Assembly (NCBI GenBank): GCA_002435755.1
Contig: DIYH01000024.1
Coordinates: forward strand, 248,001-312,000
DNA length: 64,000 nt
Direction: 5' to 3'
Source of the DNA: Flammeovirgaceae bacterium UBA6059
Lineage (GTDB): Bacteria; Bacteroidota; Bacteroidia; Cytophagales; Cyclobacteriaceae
This document shows positions 45,251 through 54,399 of this stretch, piece after piece (position 1 is the stretch's first letter; each line of letters begins with the position of its first letter). The notes beneath the pieces were generated by a model. It was given only the letters and a program-made list of their open reading frames with translations, was not told where the DNA came from and ran no database searches. Both the position numbers and the translations under genes were made by a program.

Positions 45251-46047
45251 CTAAGTTGGAAAGCGAAATGCTCGGCTGTAGGAGCCTATAAAGGCCTCTG
45301 ATGTTAAGTCAGTTGATCTCTGAAGAATTTTAGTCGGCTCATTAAATCCATGCTGATAGGCAATCTCTTTGATCGAATAGGGTGTATTGATCAGTAATCT
45401 CTTGATTTGAAGTATGGTGATCTTATCGATCAAGACCTTAGCAGAATACTGTGCAATATCGTAATTGACGTTGTTTAATATGCGCAGAGTGATATTCAAC
45501 TGATCTGCGGAGTACTGTACATTTTGCTTTGACTTGTAATGCTGGTCGATCAATAGATTTTACCTATCAGAATCTGTTGGTAGTTTCGTATGATCATCTA
45601 AGTGTGCTGATCAATTGATTGACCGCTATATTCTTGCTGAATTAATGATTCGACTTCTGCGAATAATGATGGATCGTGTAGAGTATGCTGTTCGTTGAGG
45701 AAACTAGCGATCTTTTCCGAACCTCACTGATCGAGGAAGCTGAGCACATGTTCCTCTGTAAAAAGAATCATGAACCCTTTTGCTGCCCCCTCGTGAAATC
45801 GGTGAACCTGATTTTTTCTTATGGTAAGCATCGATCCTTTGATGTAATCATACTCCTTAAAGTCAATCGTATGCCTGCCTTAGCCTGAAGTGATTACCAT
45901 CATGATGTAGAAGTCCACTCGATGTGTGCTTTTTGGATCGTGGGAATGGAACGTACCGTGAAGAATACGCTCTAAAGGGACAATGTCAAAATCAATGACA
46001 GACTCTTTTTTGTAATCGAAACTTATGTTTTATAACTCATCGTCCAT
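45251..46047 (-). pseudogene. AraC family regulator, degraded full-length copy
   Basis: The frame from the ATG at 46047 reads MDDEL, stop, then NISFDYKKESVIDFDIVPLE, HGTFHSHDPKSTHRVDFYIM, IDFKEYDYIKGSMLTI and HRFHEGAAKGFMILF, which is an AraC cupin-like sensor domain. Stops occur after MDDEL, ITSG, FLDQ and SIDQHT, then a frameshift near LIDQHYKSKQNVQ leads into an AraC HTH (IKEIAYQHGFNEP) that has lost a few residues before LQRSTDLTSEAF. The gene is directly upstream of the dead NTF2-like gene. Its 5' half is duplicated at 47.8-48.1 kb. Confidence 0.8.
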
Positions 46048-46255
46048 GTGGCTTGTACTAAATATGGTTTGATCCTCTGGTAGTGAGGCTAAAAACTATC
46101 ATGAGCTGCATTCAAGACATAAACAAACCAACATATATTTGAAGATCACATATCACCCCAATTAAAGACACTGATCCTTTAGTACTAGCGTTACAAAGAG
46201 TACTCTTTTGTGTGATTTTCTTATATACTCCAGCTATCTGACGGATTTTATAGGA

Positions 46256-47425
46256 CTACCACACTAGTGTGTATATGCTACTTATACCGTCTGGTACGAC
46301 TATATGACCAAGAAAACTGCCGTTGTAGTTGCTATATACGTAATGCGCCTCTTGATTACCGATTGAAGTAGGTATGGATAGTAGAAACAGCACAAATTCT
46401 CTATCCGTATCAACTATGTGGGGTGTTGGAACACCACCAGAAACCAAGCCCAATTCTGCATCGAATTCTTCTTGTAGAGATAACAACCGTTCGTATGAGA
46501 ATTCTTGAAGGACTTGATTCGAGTTAAAATCGTACACGATATCTACTTGAGATATTGGGAATGGTTGTGCTGTTGGTTGAAAAACAACCGCTTTCTCATT
46601 TTGCATTGATGATAGCCCGATATCTAATTGATATGGAAACTCAAACTCGTCAGTTTTTGTAAAGGATACTCTGTCATGGATAGCTAATTTTGTGCGTTCT
46701 GATTTTAAATAGATATTAGATTCTCCTATAAGCATCTCTGGGTAACTTTCTAAGTTGGCACTAAATACTGTTTCTGAAGTTGTCAGATCAATACCTGTAA
46801 AGAGCCAGCCGTTTGATTCGTTAAGCACAAAGAACTTATCATCAGTTAGAAGGTAAGGATTGAAAGAAGATAAACTCCATGAGCAGTCACTACACACATC
46901 AATTAGACTAAACATATCGGATGAGCGATCAACTACACCTAAGACCAATTTTTGAAAATTGTCCCCACGTATTCCTCTTCCTCTTAGTACAATGAAGTTT
47001 TCGTTGCTAAAACCTTGTGACCATAGGTATGAGTCTGTCTCAACATTCAATGTCTTCTCGTGGTTGATTTCAAAGTTGGAAGAGAAGGTCACTAATCTCA
47101 CAACTTGAGGCTGGTTCAACTCGCTGATGAAATAGAGGATATCTGTTAAACCGCTAGGCTGGCTACCAGCAAAAGATGTCGGTACTTGTCCAACAACATT
47201 GAACGGTGTTAGACTAGTTTCGACAGTCTCAAGTTGAATGTCGATAGTAATAAAGTTGTTTCGCCCGTCTCTCCCTATGATCTTTTTTGGAACAGACGTA
47301 TTTGGAGATGCTGAACCGTCTTCATTTGGAGATGTCGAATCGTCTTCACCACACGCTGTGATGAGCAGGAAACAGCACAAGAGAAGTCTTAAGATATAGC
47401 TTTGGTTGTAGATCATGGATAACAT
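46256..47425 (-). CDS. lipoprotein A of a duplicated pair, beta-propeller-like, unknown function
   Basis: The 389-residue protein has a lipobox (ITAC then GEDDSTSPNEDG) and a low-complexity Ser/Asn linker. A beta-rich domain follows, with repeated short strands (GRDGRNNFITIDIQLETVET, LTTSETVFSANLESYPEMLI, VSQVDIVYDFNSNQVLQEF-like). It is a close paralogue of the protein at 48170-49300, and the C-terminal 120 residues are the most alike. I do not recognise a named family; a WD/NHL-like propeller is plausible. ATG at 47425 or 47416. The dead AraC gene lies downstream. Confidence 0.75.
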   Translation of the reverse strand: MLSMIYNQSYILRLLLCCFLLITACGEDDSTSPNEDGSASPNTSVPKKIIGRDGRNNFITIDIQLETVETSLTPFNVVGQVPTSFAGSQPSGLTDILYFISELNQPQVVRLVTFSSNFEINHEKTLNVETDSYLWSQGFSNENFIVLRGRGIRGDNFQKLVLGVVDRSSDMFSLIDVCSDCSWSLSSFNPYLLTDDKFFVLNESNGWLFTGIDLTTSETVFSANLESYPEMLIGESNIYLKSERTKLAIHDRVSFTKTDEFEFPYQLDIGLSSMQNEKAVVFQPTAQPFPISQVDIVYDFNSNQVLQEFSYERLLSLQEEFDAELGLVSGGVPTPHIVDTDREFVLFLLSIPTSIGNQEAHYVYSNYNGSFLGHIVVPDGISSIYTLVW

Positions 47426-47754
47426 TGGTTATGAATAATTAACTCTTTATAAACAGGTACTTAACAAATAATGGTTCTATAAATGATATCCTCTCAGAAG
47501 TCTTTCTCCAAGGCCTACATGCCCATTAAGGCAGGAAAACTAAAAAAACAGTAGCTGTGCGATGGAGCATAGACTCTCTTCAGGAGTAACTGCAATCAGG
47601 TTAGTATCAACGTTTGGAACATTTATTTCAAAAATCCCTTTCAAATAGTGAAAGTACGTCGATAATAGATAAATCCCAATGTTCTGTTTGCTGGGATACA
47701 ATATGAACTGCTTGCATTATCATCTTATAATCTTAGTATTTAGAAAGACCATAC
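47426..47754. other. gene-free spacer inside the duplicated block
   Basis: No coding frame or clear regulatory element seen; presumably the promoter region of lipoprotein A is at its left end. Confidence 0.4.
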
Positions 47755-48103
47755 TTAATTAATTAGCTTATAGAGTTGAATCAAGTCATTTTTTGCCGTT
47801 AGAATCGATCCTTGGGGATAATCGTACTCCTTAAAGTCAATCGTGTGTTTACCTCGACCAGAGGTGATTACCATCATGACGTAGAAGTCTACTCGATGTG
47901 CGCTTTTTTGGATCGTGGGAATGGAAAGTACTGTGAAGAATACGCTCTAAAGGGGTAGTTTCAAAATCAATAGCTGGCCCTTTTTTGTGATCTAGACTTA
48001 TATTTTTCAAAGTATCTTCCAAAGGACATATGACCTGAAGTGGGTATGGTTTGATCCTCTGCGAGTAAAGTAATAATAATCGCCAGATATGTAAGACTGT
48101 AAC
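47755..48103 (-). pseudogene. 5' fragment of an AraC regulator (duplicate of 45.9-46.0 kb)
   Basis: The frame ILHSTFHSHDPK...HRVDFYVMMVITSGRGKHTIDF is homologous to the pseudogene at 45251-46047 but has one extra A in an A run (six A's instead of five after CC), so it shifts. It ends after IDFKEYDYPQGSILT in unrelated sequence (stop at 47755). The HTH half is absent. It follows lipoprotein B exactly as the full relic follows lipoprotein A. Confidence 0.75.
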
Positions 48104-48169
48104 AAACCAAGGCATGTTCATAGATCGCATATTGATACCGATCAATCCTCGCTGACAGATATTGTGGTA

Positions 48170-49300
48170 TTACCACAATAGTGCGTAAATCCTACTTATA
48201 GCGTTTGGTACGACGGTATGACCAAGAAAACTACCATTGTAGTCACTATATACATAATGAACGTCTCGATTGGTGGCTGTGATATCTATAGATAGTAGAA
48301 ATAGCACAAATTCTCTATCCGTATCAATTGTGTGGGGTACAGGAACACTGGAAGAAACCAAGTTCAGTTCTTCATCGAATTTTTCTTGTAGAGATAATAA
48401 CCTTTCGTATGAGAACTCTTGAAGGACTTGATTCGAGTTAAAATCGTACACGATATCTACTTGAGATACCGGCGCTGGTTGCATTGTTAGTTGAAAAACA
48501 ACCGGTTTCTCATTTTCTATTGCTGATAGCCCCAGGTCTATTTCATATGGAAACTCAAACTCATCAGTTTTTGTAAAGGACATCCTGTCATGGACCGCCA
48601 ATCTATTGCGACCTGATTTCAAATATATGTTCGATTCTCCAATGAGCATTTCAGGCAAGTTCTCTAAGTTGGCTGTAAAAATTGTTTCTGCGGTTTTCAA
48701 ATCAATAGATGTCAACAAAACACCATTAAACCCATTGAAAATGAAGAACTGATCATCTTTGATGGTATATGCAGACGCACCGTATGATCCACAACCCTCG
48801 CATATTTCTACCATTTCCGTCATACCAGTATTGCGGTCGACTATTTGTATTTGCTGTTTGTTCTCGAAGTTTCTTGCTACTAGAACAATGAAATCTTTTG
48901 TACTGATACTTCTGCCCTCAACCCCGTATATTAATTCTACATCGAAACTCTGTTCTTCCACCAGATCAAAGTCTGCTGAATAGGTTGCACTTCTCACAAC
49001 GAGTGTCTGATCCGTATAGAAGAAGTAAAGAAAATCTATCAAAGCACCCGGCTGAGTTCCGGAAAACCACGGAAAGCCGTCATCAAAATCCTCAAAGTGA
49101 GCTCTGGATGTCAATACAGTACCTGATTGGGTATCTATGGAAATCAAATTATTGTGTCCATCAATACCCACAATTTTTTTTGGGATTGAAGGGCCGTTCT
49201 CGGGTGTAGGGGAAGGAGTTGAGTCATCTTCACCACAGCTGATAATCAGTAGGTCGAATGAGAGTAGGACCGTGGAAAAAATAATGGTTTTTGAGCTCAT
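48170..49300 (-). CDS. lipoprotein B of a duplicated pair, unknown function
   Basis: The 376-residue protein has a lipobox (IISC then GEDDSTPSPTPEN). Its domain parallels lipoprotein A: IVGIDGHNNLISIDTQSGTV, FDLVEEQSFDVELIYG, LLTSIDLKTAETIFTANLENL, and a nearly identical stretch VSQVDIVYDFNSNQVLQEF. A 52-base run is identical in the two genes (46503-46554 and 48417-48468) although flanking DNA has diverged, which suggests gene conversion or strong constraint. The function is unknown. Confidence 0.75.
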   Translation of the reverse strand: MSSKTIIFSTVLLSFDLLIISCGEDDSTPSPTPENGPSIPKKIVGIDGHNNLISIDTQSGTVLTSRAHFEDFDDGFPWFSGTQPGALIDFLYFFYTDQTLVVRSATYSADFDLVEEQSFDVELIYGVEGRSISTKDFIVLVARNFENKQQIQIVDRNTGMTEMVEICEGCGSYGASAYTIKDDQFFIFNGFNGVLLTSIDLKTAETIFTANLENLPEMLIGESNIYLKSGRNRLAVHDRMSFTKTDEFEFPYEIDLGLSAIENEKPVVFQLTMQPAPVSQVDIVYDFNSNQVLQEFSYERLLSLQEKFDEELNLVSSSVPVPHTIDTDREFVLFLLSIDITATNRDVHYVYSDYNGSFLGHTVVPNAISRIYALLW

Positions 49301-49667
49301 ACATAACGTATATTAAAGTGTGAAATGGCCATGTGTAACCTTGGCCAATTTTTATGGACGGAAGATATATACGTTGTGGTTAGCTCGTACTGACTTTAAT
49401 CATATATAGCAATAACTCACTATTAAACTTACTGGATATCAAGGCCACATAGCCTTTTCAAAAACAGCGCTTGTGTCACCCTAGTAGATTGTTTGGATAT
49501 CTTCTTTACAACACAAGTTCATCCTATGTATATCTTTAGAGTTGTTAGAATAGAATGTATTACGAAATAATATACTCGAATGTGATGATGCCGAAATGCG
49601 GAACATCATCTTCCTCTAAGGATGGACACCACGTGGATAGTGATTTAGAACCAGATTGACGTAGGAA
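49301..49667. other. gene-free region upstream of lipoprotein B
   Basis: AT-rich, without a recognisable gene. It must hold the promoter of lipoprotein B. TGGCCA occurs twice at about 49326-49347 as a short palindrome-containing hairpin on the way to the start. Confidence 0.4.
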
Positions 49668-50093
49668 TCATTTCACCTTCTTAAAACCGAAACTGATGTC
49701 CTTACCATTACCACTAATGGTTGCGTCAAAGCGATTACCACGATTACGGTAGGAGATAGCCTTGGGGAAATCATGAAGGGTATTCTCGCAGGAGAAACTT
49801 CTGGTATCCCAAATAGTCATTTTGAAAGGTACCGGACCATCATTTTCTTCGACTACCGGAATGTAGTGAGGCACATCGTCAATAAGTTGGATGGAAAGGT
49901 TTTCGAATACCAGGGTGTCTCCCACAACGATACGATAGCCACGTCCTTCATAATAGCCCTTATCCTCATTCCACCACCATTCCTCAAAGGCTGCTTCAGC
50001 ATCAGTGTTTTCCCAGGTTCCTGCAAGCCATGCAAAGTTGGATTGAAGGTCCTGAATCGGAAAGAAAGAAAAAATGAATATCAGAAATGTCAT
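49668..50093 (-). CDS. DUF6265 family protein, exported
   Basis: The 141-residue protein has a short signal (TFLIFIFSFFPIQDLQS). The family core FAWLAGTWENTDAEAAFEEWWWNEDK is followed by GYYEGRGYRIVVGDTLVFENL, ENTLHDFPKAISYRNRGNRF and ISFGFKKVK. It fits the lipocalin-like DUF6265 pattern, which resembles fatty-acid-binding barrels. The ligand is unknown; single gene. Confidence 0.85.
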   Translation of the reverse strand: MTFLIFIFSFFPIQDLQSNFAWLAGTWENTDAEAAFEEWWWNEDKGYYEGRGYRIVVGDTLVFENLSIQLIDDVPHYIPVVEENDGPVPFKMTIWDTRSFSCENTLHDFPKAISYRNRGNRFDATISGNGKDISFGFKKVK

Positions 50094-50284
50094 GGATAAA
50101 TATAAGGTGTTTGAAGAAATCGTACTCCCTACCCCAGGACAGATTTATGGTCAGTGTTTTAGCGTTCCGTTATTGGATGACTGTAACATAGAGATGTACT
50201 AGAAACGACTTTTCTGATTTTGTGTTAGATGATCATCTAGTAACTCTCTTAATGCCTTAATCTCCATGATAGGTTTGTAGCTGG

Positions 50285-51475
50285 CTATGGTATATTCATG
50301 TAATCATTGACTAGCTGGACTAGGGCACTACCGTGAACGTTCTTGGCCACTATGATACCTTTATCATCGACAATGAAGTTGGCAGGGATCGTTTGGATCC
50401 GGAGTTGTGCTAAAAAAGGTGCATCGTCCCCCTGTAGGTCCGAGGCTTGAGGCCATCTATCCGCACCATCACGCTCCACTGCAGCGCGCCAGCGGGCTGC
50501 ATCACTCTCCAGCCCATAGGCTATGACCTGCAAGCCCTGCTCATGATATTGGTCCCATAGTGGCACTAAGACTTCACGATTTTCTTTGCGACATGGAGCA
50601 CACCAGCTCGCCCATAGGTCTATAATTGTGAGCCTACTGCCTAACTCGTTTTGTACAGCCAATGTGTCATTGTCCATTGTGGGTAGGTTCAGATTGGGGA
50701 AAACATCACCTACCAGCACGGGGAGCTGCGCAGGATCACTTATCTTGCAGAGTTCCACCACCCAAGGATGGCCGGGTTGTTGTTGCTGCCATTTGTTGCA
50801 CTGCCGCACTAAAAATTCGGGTACGCGCTCATAATAATGCTCGGGACTTACCCATCTCAAAGCGATCATGGCCGGAATGAGATGAGGTGTGTTATCTGCA
50901 AACTCTATTAGTTCTGCCTGAAACTGTGAAATTGCATGCTCCTTTTCTAGTAAGCCACTACCATCCTCTATGTCCCATTGCTTGCCAGCAAGATGGGTTA
51001 AATAAGCTTCCTGATGAACATCTCTTAAGTCCAGCAAAGCACGGTTGGCCTCTGATGGTTGCTCTACAGAGAAGCTTTTTTGGAATTCGTTCGTACGGGC
51101 ACTAATGACCAGCGGCTCTCCCGGTCGCCAAATGATGGGCATATAATTAGACCTGGATGGATCGTCAGTGTGTAGATAATTAGGAGCCTTTCCAGTTTGC
51201 TTCATAGCAATTTCCAAAAATTTAGGACCTTCGAATTCAGGTAGTCGCCGAAAGCCAAAATGGCCTTCAGCATCAACTACAGCTGAATCTATGACCGTAC
51301 CATGATAGGTCGCTCCGACACCTCGTAAGGATGGTGGTGCAATGAGATATATTATTGTACCTTCCTTTGTTGTTCCTTCGATTTTCCCTGAGATATCTGA
51401 GTGAGTTTGGCAGCTCACAACCATGCCTGAGATGAGGAAATAGATGGTGATTTTTTTGAAAGTAGATGTTATCAT
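50285..51475 (-). CDS. TlpA-like thioredoxin-fold lipoprotein with N-terminal DUF4369-like domain
   Basis: The ATG at 51475 gives 396 residues (ATGs at 51484 and 51487 and a TTG at 51499 are alternatives) with a lipobox (VVSC, Cys22). A beta domain (SGKIEGTTKEGTIIYLIAP, GHFGFRRLPEFEG) is followed by helices and a C-terminal thioredoxin fold. The catalytic LWASWCAPCRKENREVL has Cys292 and Cys295, then PANFIVDDKGIIV. It probably acts as a periplasmic thiol-disulfide reductase; the electron donor is unknown. Confidence 0.88.
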   Translation of the reverse strand: MITSTFKKITIYFLISGMVVSCQTHSDISGKIEGTTKEGTIIYLIAPPSLRGVGATYHGTVIDSAVVDAEGHFGFRRLPEFEGPKFLEIAMKQTGKAPNYLHTDDPSRSNYMPIIWRPGEPLVISARTNEFQKSFSVEQPSEANRALLDLRDVHQEAYLTHLAGKQWDIEDGSGLLEKEHAISQFQAELIEFADNTPHLIPAMIALRWVSPEHYYERVPEFLVRQCNKWQQQQPGHPWVVELCKISDPAQLPVLVGDVFPNLNLPTMDNDTLAVQNELGSRLTIIDLWASWCAPCRKENREVLVPLWDQYHEQGLQVIAYGLESDAARWRAAVERDGADRWPQASDLQGDDAPFLAQLRIQTIPANFIVDDKGIIVAKNVHGSALVQLVNDYMNIP

Positions 51476-51685
51476 TTTGTACATCATATCCCAGTTCAAA
51501 TTACGAAGTGAATATAGTTCACCGGACTATGATATGCGACTGTCTTGATTGCGTTTCAGAGGAAGTCATTGAGATTCCCAATTGGTATTTTCGATATTAT
51601 AAGATGGGAGAAATGCTGTAGAGAACAAGTCGATTTGAAATCCATACTCTTTGCTGCTCAGTAGTTGGATGACTTTAATGAAAAA

Positions 51686-51712
51686 GCAAAAGGCCGGTAA
51701 AAACCGGCCTTT
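51686..51712 (-). terminator. rho-independent terminator of the 56-residue membrane protein gene
   Basis: AAAGGCCGG pairs with CCGGCCTTT; read on the minus strand the stem is followed by TGCTTTTTC. Confidence 0.8.
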
Positions 51713-51746
51713 CAGTGTGATCTATATACAGTAATTGAAATTCAAA

Positions 51747-51917
51747 CTAGAGGGACACCCACTGTGCTAATTGCGGTAGCTGGGCCAGGGTGGGCTGAAG
51801 CTTATGGATCCAATGTGTCATCCAGACTGAGAAGTCAAAGCCTTTGGCTAGGCTCGAACTCACTAGCACCGCCAGTATGGCGATAACTATTCCTAATATG
51901 GTGATCCACTTCTTCAT
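51747..51917 (-). CDS. small single-pass membrane protein
   Basis: The ATG at 51917 gives 56 residues: a charged start (KK), a hydrophobic helix (WITILGIVIAILAVLVSSSLA) and an amphipathic tail rich in Trp, Gln and Leu ending LAQLPQLAQWVSL. It has its own terminator, which supports expression. No family is recognised. Confidence 0.5.
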   Translation of the reverse strand: MKKWITILGIVIAILAVLVSSSLAKGFDFSVWMTHWIHKLQPTLAQLPQLAQWVSL

Positions 51918-52035
51918 TTGTACTCTATAGATGCATAAACAGACCAAAAGGTTTAAACCCTCACTAACTTTTTTTGATAAATGTGCTCTGAGTGCGTTAA
52001 GTTGCCTGTGAATGAAGTTTCACCTCTTACCAGAA

Positions 52036-53193
52036 TCAATGGCTTGAGCGTAGGAAAGGTTCGATAGCGGCTAAAGTCAAGAGTATGTCGTCATAAGCAC
52101 TTTTGATCATGGCTTTTGTCAGCTCCTTTTCAATAGATAACTCAAATTTGTCGTGCATGGCTGGCAGCAACACCCATGCAAATCCTGAATGGATAGCATA
52201 GATGAGACTAGTCTTTACAAGATCGTCCATTAGCTCTTGATCTAATAATTGGAAGCTCTTGGTTCCTACCGCTTCATTGATAGCACTTGCATCCTTAAAC
52301 TCTGTACTTAACAACAGGCTGAGCTTACTATTAGCGAGTAGCTGATCCCTGGCTTTTTCATCTTCGACGTAGATCTTATAAGGTTTTTTGGTATTGGCCT
52401 GATGATCGAAGACATCCAGCTCTTCTTTGAAAGATGTCATGTCCTTCGACCAACGGTAAGCGCTACCCAGTCCCTGGCTCATCAGCTGCAGGTTATAAGC
52501 CCTTTGTTCTTCCATGGTCATGGACTTATCTCGTTTCATCTTCATGCTGAATAGTGAATCGCCCATGTTTCCTGAGAAGGCCGGAATGATAAATGCTTTG
52601 AATGGAGTATCCACTTTCACTTTGATCAATAGACCACTAAAGCTTTGGGTAGACTCATTTGACCTGGGTGCGCGCGCTTGTCCAGTAGAGCCTCCCGGTA
52701 AATAAGCAGCGGTCGTCACATTGCTGATTTTCACCTGATGCCCTTTCCACTGACCTTCAATGATATCATCTGTTTTGACCTTAGTATTGGACTTGATATC
52801 CAGTAAATGAGACGCTTTCAATTCATTAATTGCAACTTCTCCCGTCGGATCATAGCTGAGGTCTAAGCTGACCTCCCTGATGACTGCTCCAATGATATCC
52901 TGCTTAAATTTTCTTTCAAGTTTGTCAAACCCTTGGCTTCTTGCAAGCTTCAAGGTCAGTTGGTCCAAGAATAAAAAACCGACAATCACAATAGTGAGCA
53001 CTGTACCAAATACCGCCCAACCCGACTGGGTAAACTGGTATAGGTAATAAGATATGACAATACCAATGATTGCCAGGATGATCATAACGAGCTTTTTTAG
53101 CTTGCCTGTTGACTTTTCAAATTGTATTCTCCTGGCTTCTATTTGGTTGACAACAGGAGCAAGTTGATCGGTGTACAGGCTTTCAAAATTCAT
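52036..53193 (-). CDS. DUF3137 domain membrane protein
   Basis: A 385-residue protein with two membrane helices (about 33-52 and 57-76). The family region begins FDKLERKFKQDIIGAVIREVSLDLSYDP and includes DIIEGQWKGHQVKISNVTTAAY, LLIKVKVDTPFKAFIIP and YKIYVEDEKARDQLL. DUF3137 proteins often pair with LemA; LemA is not seen here. It probably faces the cytosol with the large domain. Function unknown. Confidence 0.85.
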   Translation of the reverse strand: MNFESLYTDQLAPVVNQIEARRIQFEKSTGKLKKLVMIILAIIGIVISYYLYQFTQSGWAVFGTVLTIVIVGFLFLDQLTLKLARSQGFDKLERKFKQDIIGAVIREVSLDLSYDPTGEVAINELKASHLLDIKSNTKVKTDDIIEGQWKGHQVKISNVTTAAYLPGGSTGQARAPRSNESTQSFSGLLIKVKVDTPFKAFIIPAFSGNMGDSLFSMKMKRDKSMTMEEQRAYNLQLMSQGLGSAYRWSKDMTSFKEELDVFDHQANTKKPYKIYVEDEKARDQLLANSKLSLLLSTEFKDASAINEAVGTKSFQLLDQELMDDLVKTSLIYAIHSGFAWVLLPAMHDKFELSIEKELTKAMIKSAYDDILLTLAAIEPFLRSSH

Positions 53194-53386
53194 GTTGGTA
53201 TAAAGTTGGCCGTCAAAATAGTCATCCTATATCGGAAGTGCCAGCCTGTTGTCTTTTACTATTGACATTGACCTGCACCCCAAATCCAGCTGATCATTAA
53301 CTAAGCACTACAAAATTGGGACCACCGCCAAGAGCTAATGAATAATAGCTGGCTGGAATCACTTGTTGTACTTAAGGATACCTTGT

Positions 53387-54259
53387 TTAACTCTCACTGA
53401 TTTCGTTGATGCTGTCTACCTCGGTTCTGAAAAACTGTTCTAGACGATGGACCCCATATCTCGGTGCTACATTGTCCTGGGCCATCATGGTCATGAAAAA
53501 TTCGATGGGGCCATAAGTCTTAGAAGAAGTAAAAGCATGAAGTACTCTGATGATTGCTCTTCTAATCCAATCCGGTAAATGGGATATTTTCTTTGGCTTT
53601 TGCAGTGCAGATAACGCCAATTCTCCTATCTCATTTTGGGTAAGAATATCGGGCCCACCTACCACGAGTTCTTTGATATCATCATCAATACTTTCAACTA
53701 TGGCTTTAGCCAAGTCGGCACCATGAATAGGGTTGAGCTTAAAGTCGCCATGACCAAAAAGGTAAACCCTCCCACCTTTGGCCATGTCAAGGAAGTCTTT
53801 CATATCGGAGAAGAACCCGTTGGGGCGGACGATGGTGTAAGACAAACCAGATTGCTTCAGTTCATCTACAAATTTCTCTTTAGCCTCCATGATTTTCAGG
53901 TGTCGCATCTGCTGACCATTGATCGATGATATGTATATGAACTTTTTGACTCCTGCTCTTTTGGCTTCTTGTAGTAAGTTGCTGTTGGCCTGATAGTCCA
54001 CATCCATGTAGGTCAATCCATCTTTTTGTCGTGTAATTCCTACTGTTGAGATGATGGTATCAACACCGTCAAATTGACCTTTAAGTGTTTCCGGTAGGGT
54101 GACCTCTGCTTCGATGATCATATCAGCTGCGATACCCTTGTTTGTTAGTTTGCCTTTGTTTCTTGCGAGTGCCACGAAGTTGGCGCCTCGTTGTTGAAGT
54201 TCTTCCACTATATGTTGTCCGAGGTATCCGGTAGATCCGGCAATCAATATCTTGTTCAT
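53387..54259 (-). CDS. NmrA-like / atypical SDR NAD(P)-binding protein
   Basis: The 290-residue protein has the atypical SDR dinucleotide motif GSTGYLGQHI (8-17). DTIISTVGITR, YMDVDYQANSNLLQEAKRAGVKKFIYISS and SGLSYTIVRPNGFFSDM are the usual NmrA/CC3-like segments, and NPIHGADLAKAIV follows. The YxxxK of classical SDRs is absent. It is a probable oxidoreductase or redox-sensing protein; the 20-codon and barrel genes lie upstream in transcription. Confidence 0.88.
   Translation of the reverse strand: MNKILIAGSTGYLGQHIVEELQQRGANFVALARNKGKLTNKGIAADMIIEAEVTLPETLKGQFDGVDTIISTVGITRQKDGLTYMDVDYQANSNLLQEAKRAGVKKFIYISSINGQQMRHLKIMEAKEKFVDELKQSGLSYTIVRPNGFFSDMKDFLDMAKGGRVYLFGHGDFKLNPIHGADLAKAIVESIDDDIKELVVGGPDILTQNEIGELALSALQKPKKISHLPDWIRRAIIRVLHAFTSSKTYGPIEFFMTMMAQDNVAPRYGVHRLEQFFRTEVDSINEISES
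54090..54099 (+). repeat. TTCCGGTAGG copy inside the NmrA-like gene
   Basis: Exact copy; on the gene strand it encodes Leu-Pro-Glu after a codon ending in C. Confidence 0.6.
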
Positions 54260-54302
54260 GACTTTATGATTTAAAATGTTGTGTGACTGTCTTGTGAGTT
54301 AT

Positions 54303-54365
54303 TCAGTAGAGTAGGGACAGCAGTGCCACTGCTATCCCAATGATTAAGATGAGTTGTCGTTTCAT
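54303..54365 (-). CDS. possible 20-residue membrane peptide
   Basis: ATG at 54365 to TGA at 54303 encodes MKRQLILIIGIAVALLSLLY: two positive residues then one hydrophobic helix. It is between the barrel gene and the NmrA-like gene in the same orientation. Composition is right for a micro-protein, but length alone gives no statistical support. Confidence 0.3.
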   Translation of the reverse strand: MKRQLILIIGIAVALLSLLY

Positions 54366-54399
54366 TTGATTTGTCCTTCTTAGTGTTGACCGATTGTAT

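Noticed and set aside
44279..49667. insertion sequence or transposon in the disrupted region
   Set aside because: No transposase frame, terminal inverted repeats or target duplications could be seen; disruption is by point mutation, small indels and duplication.
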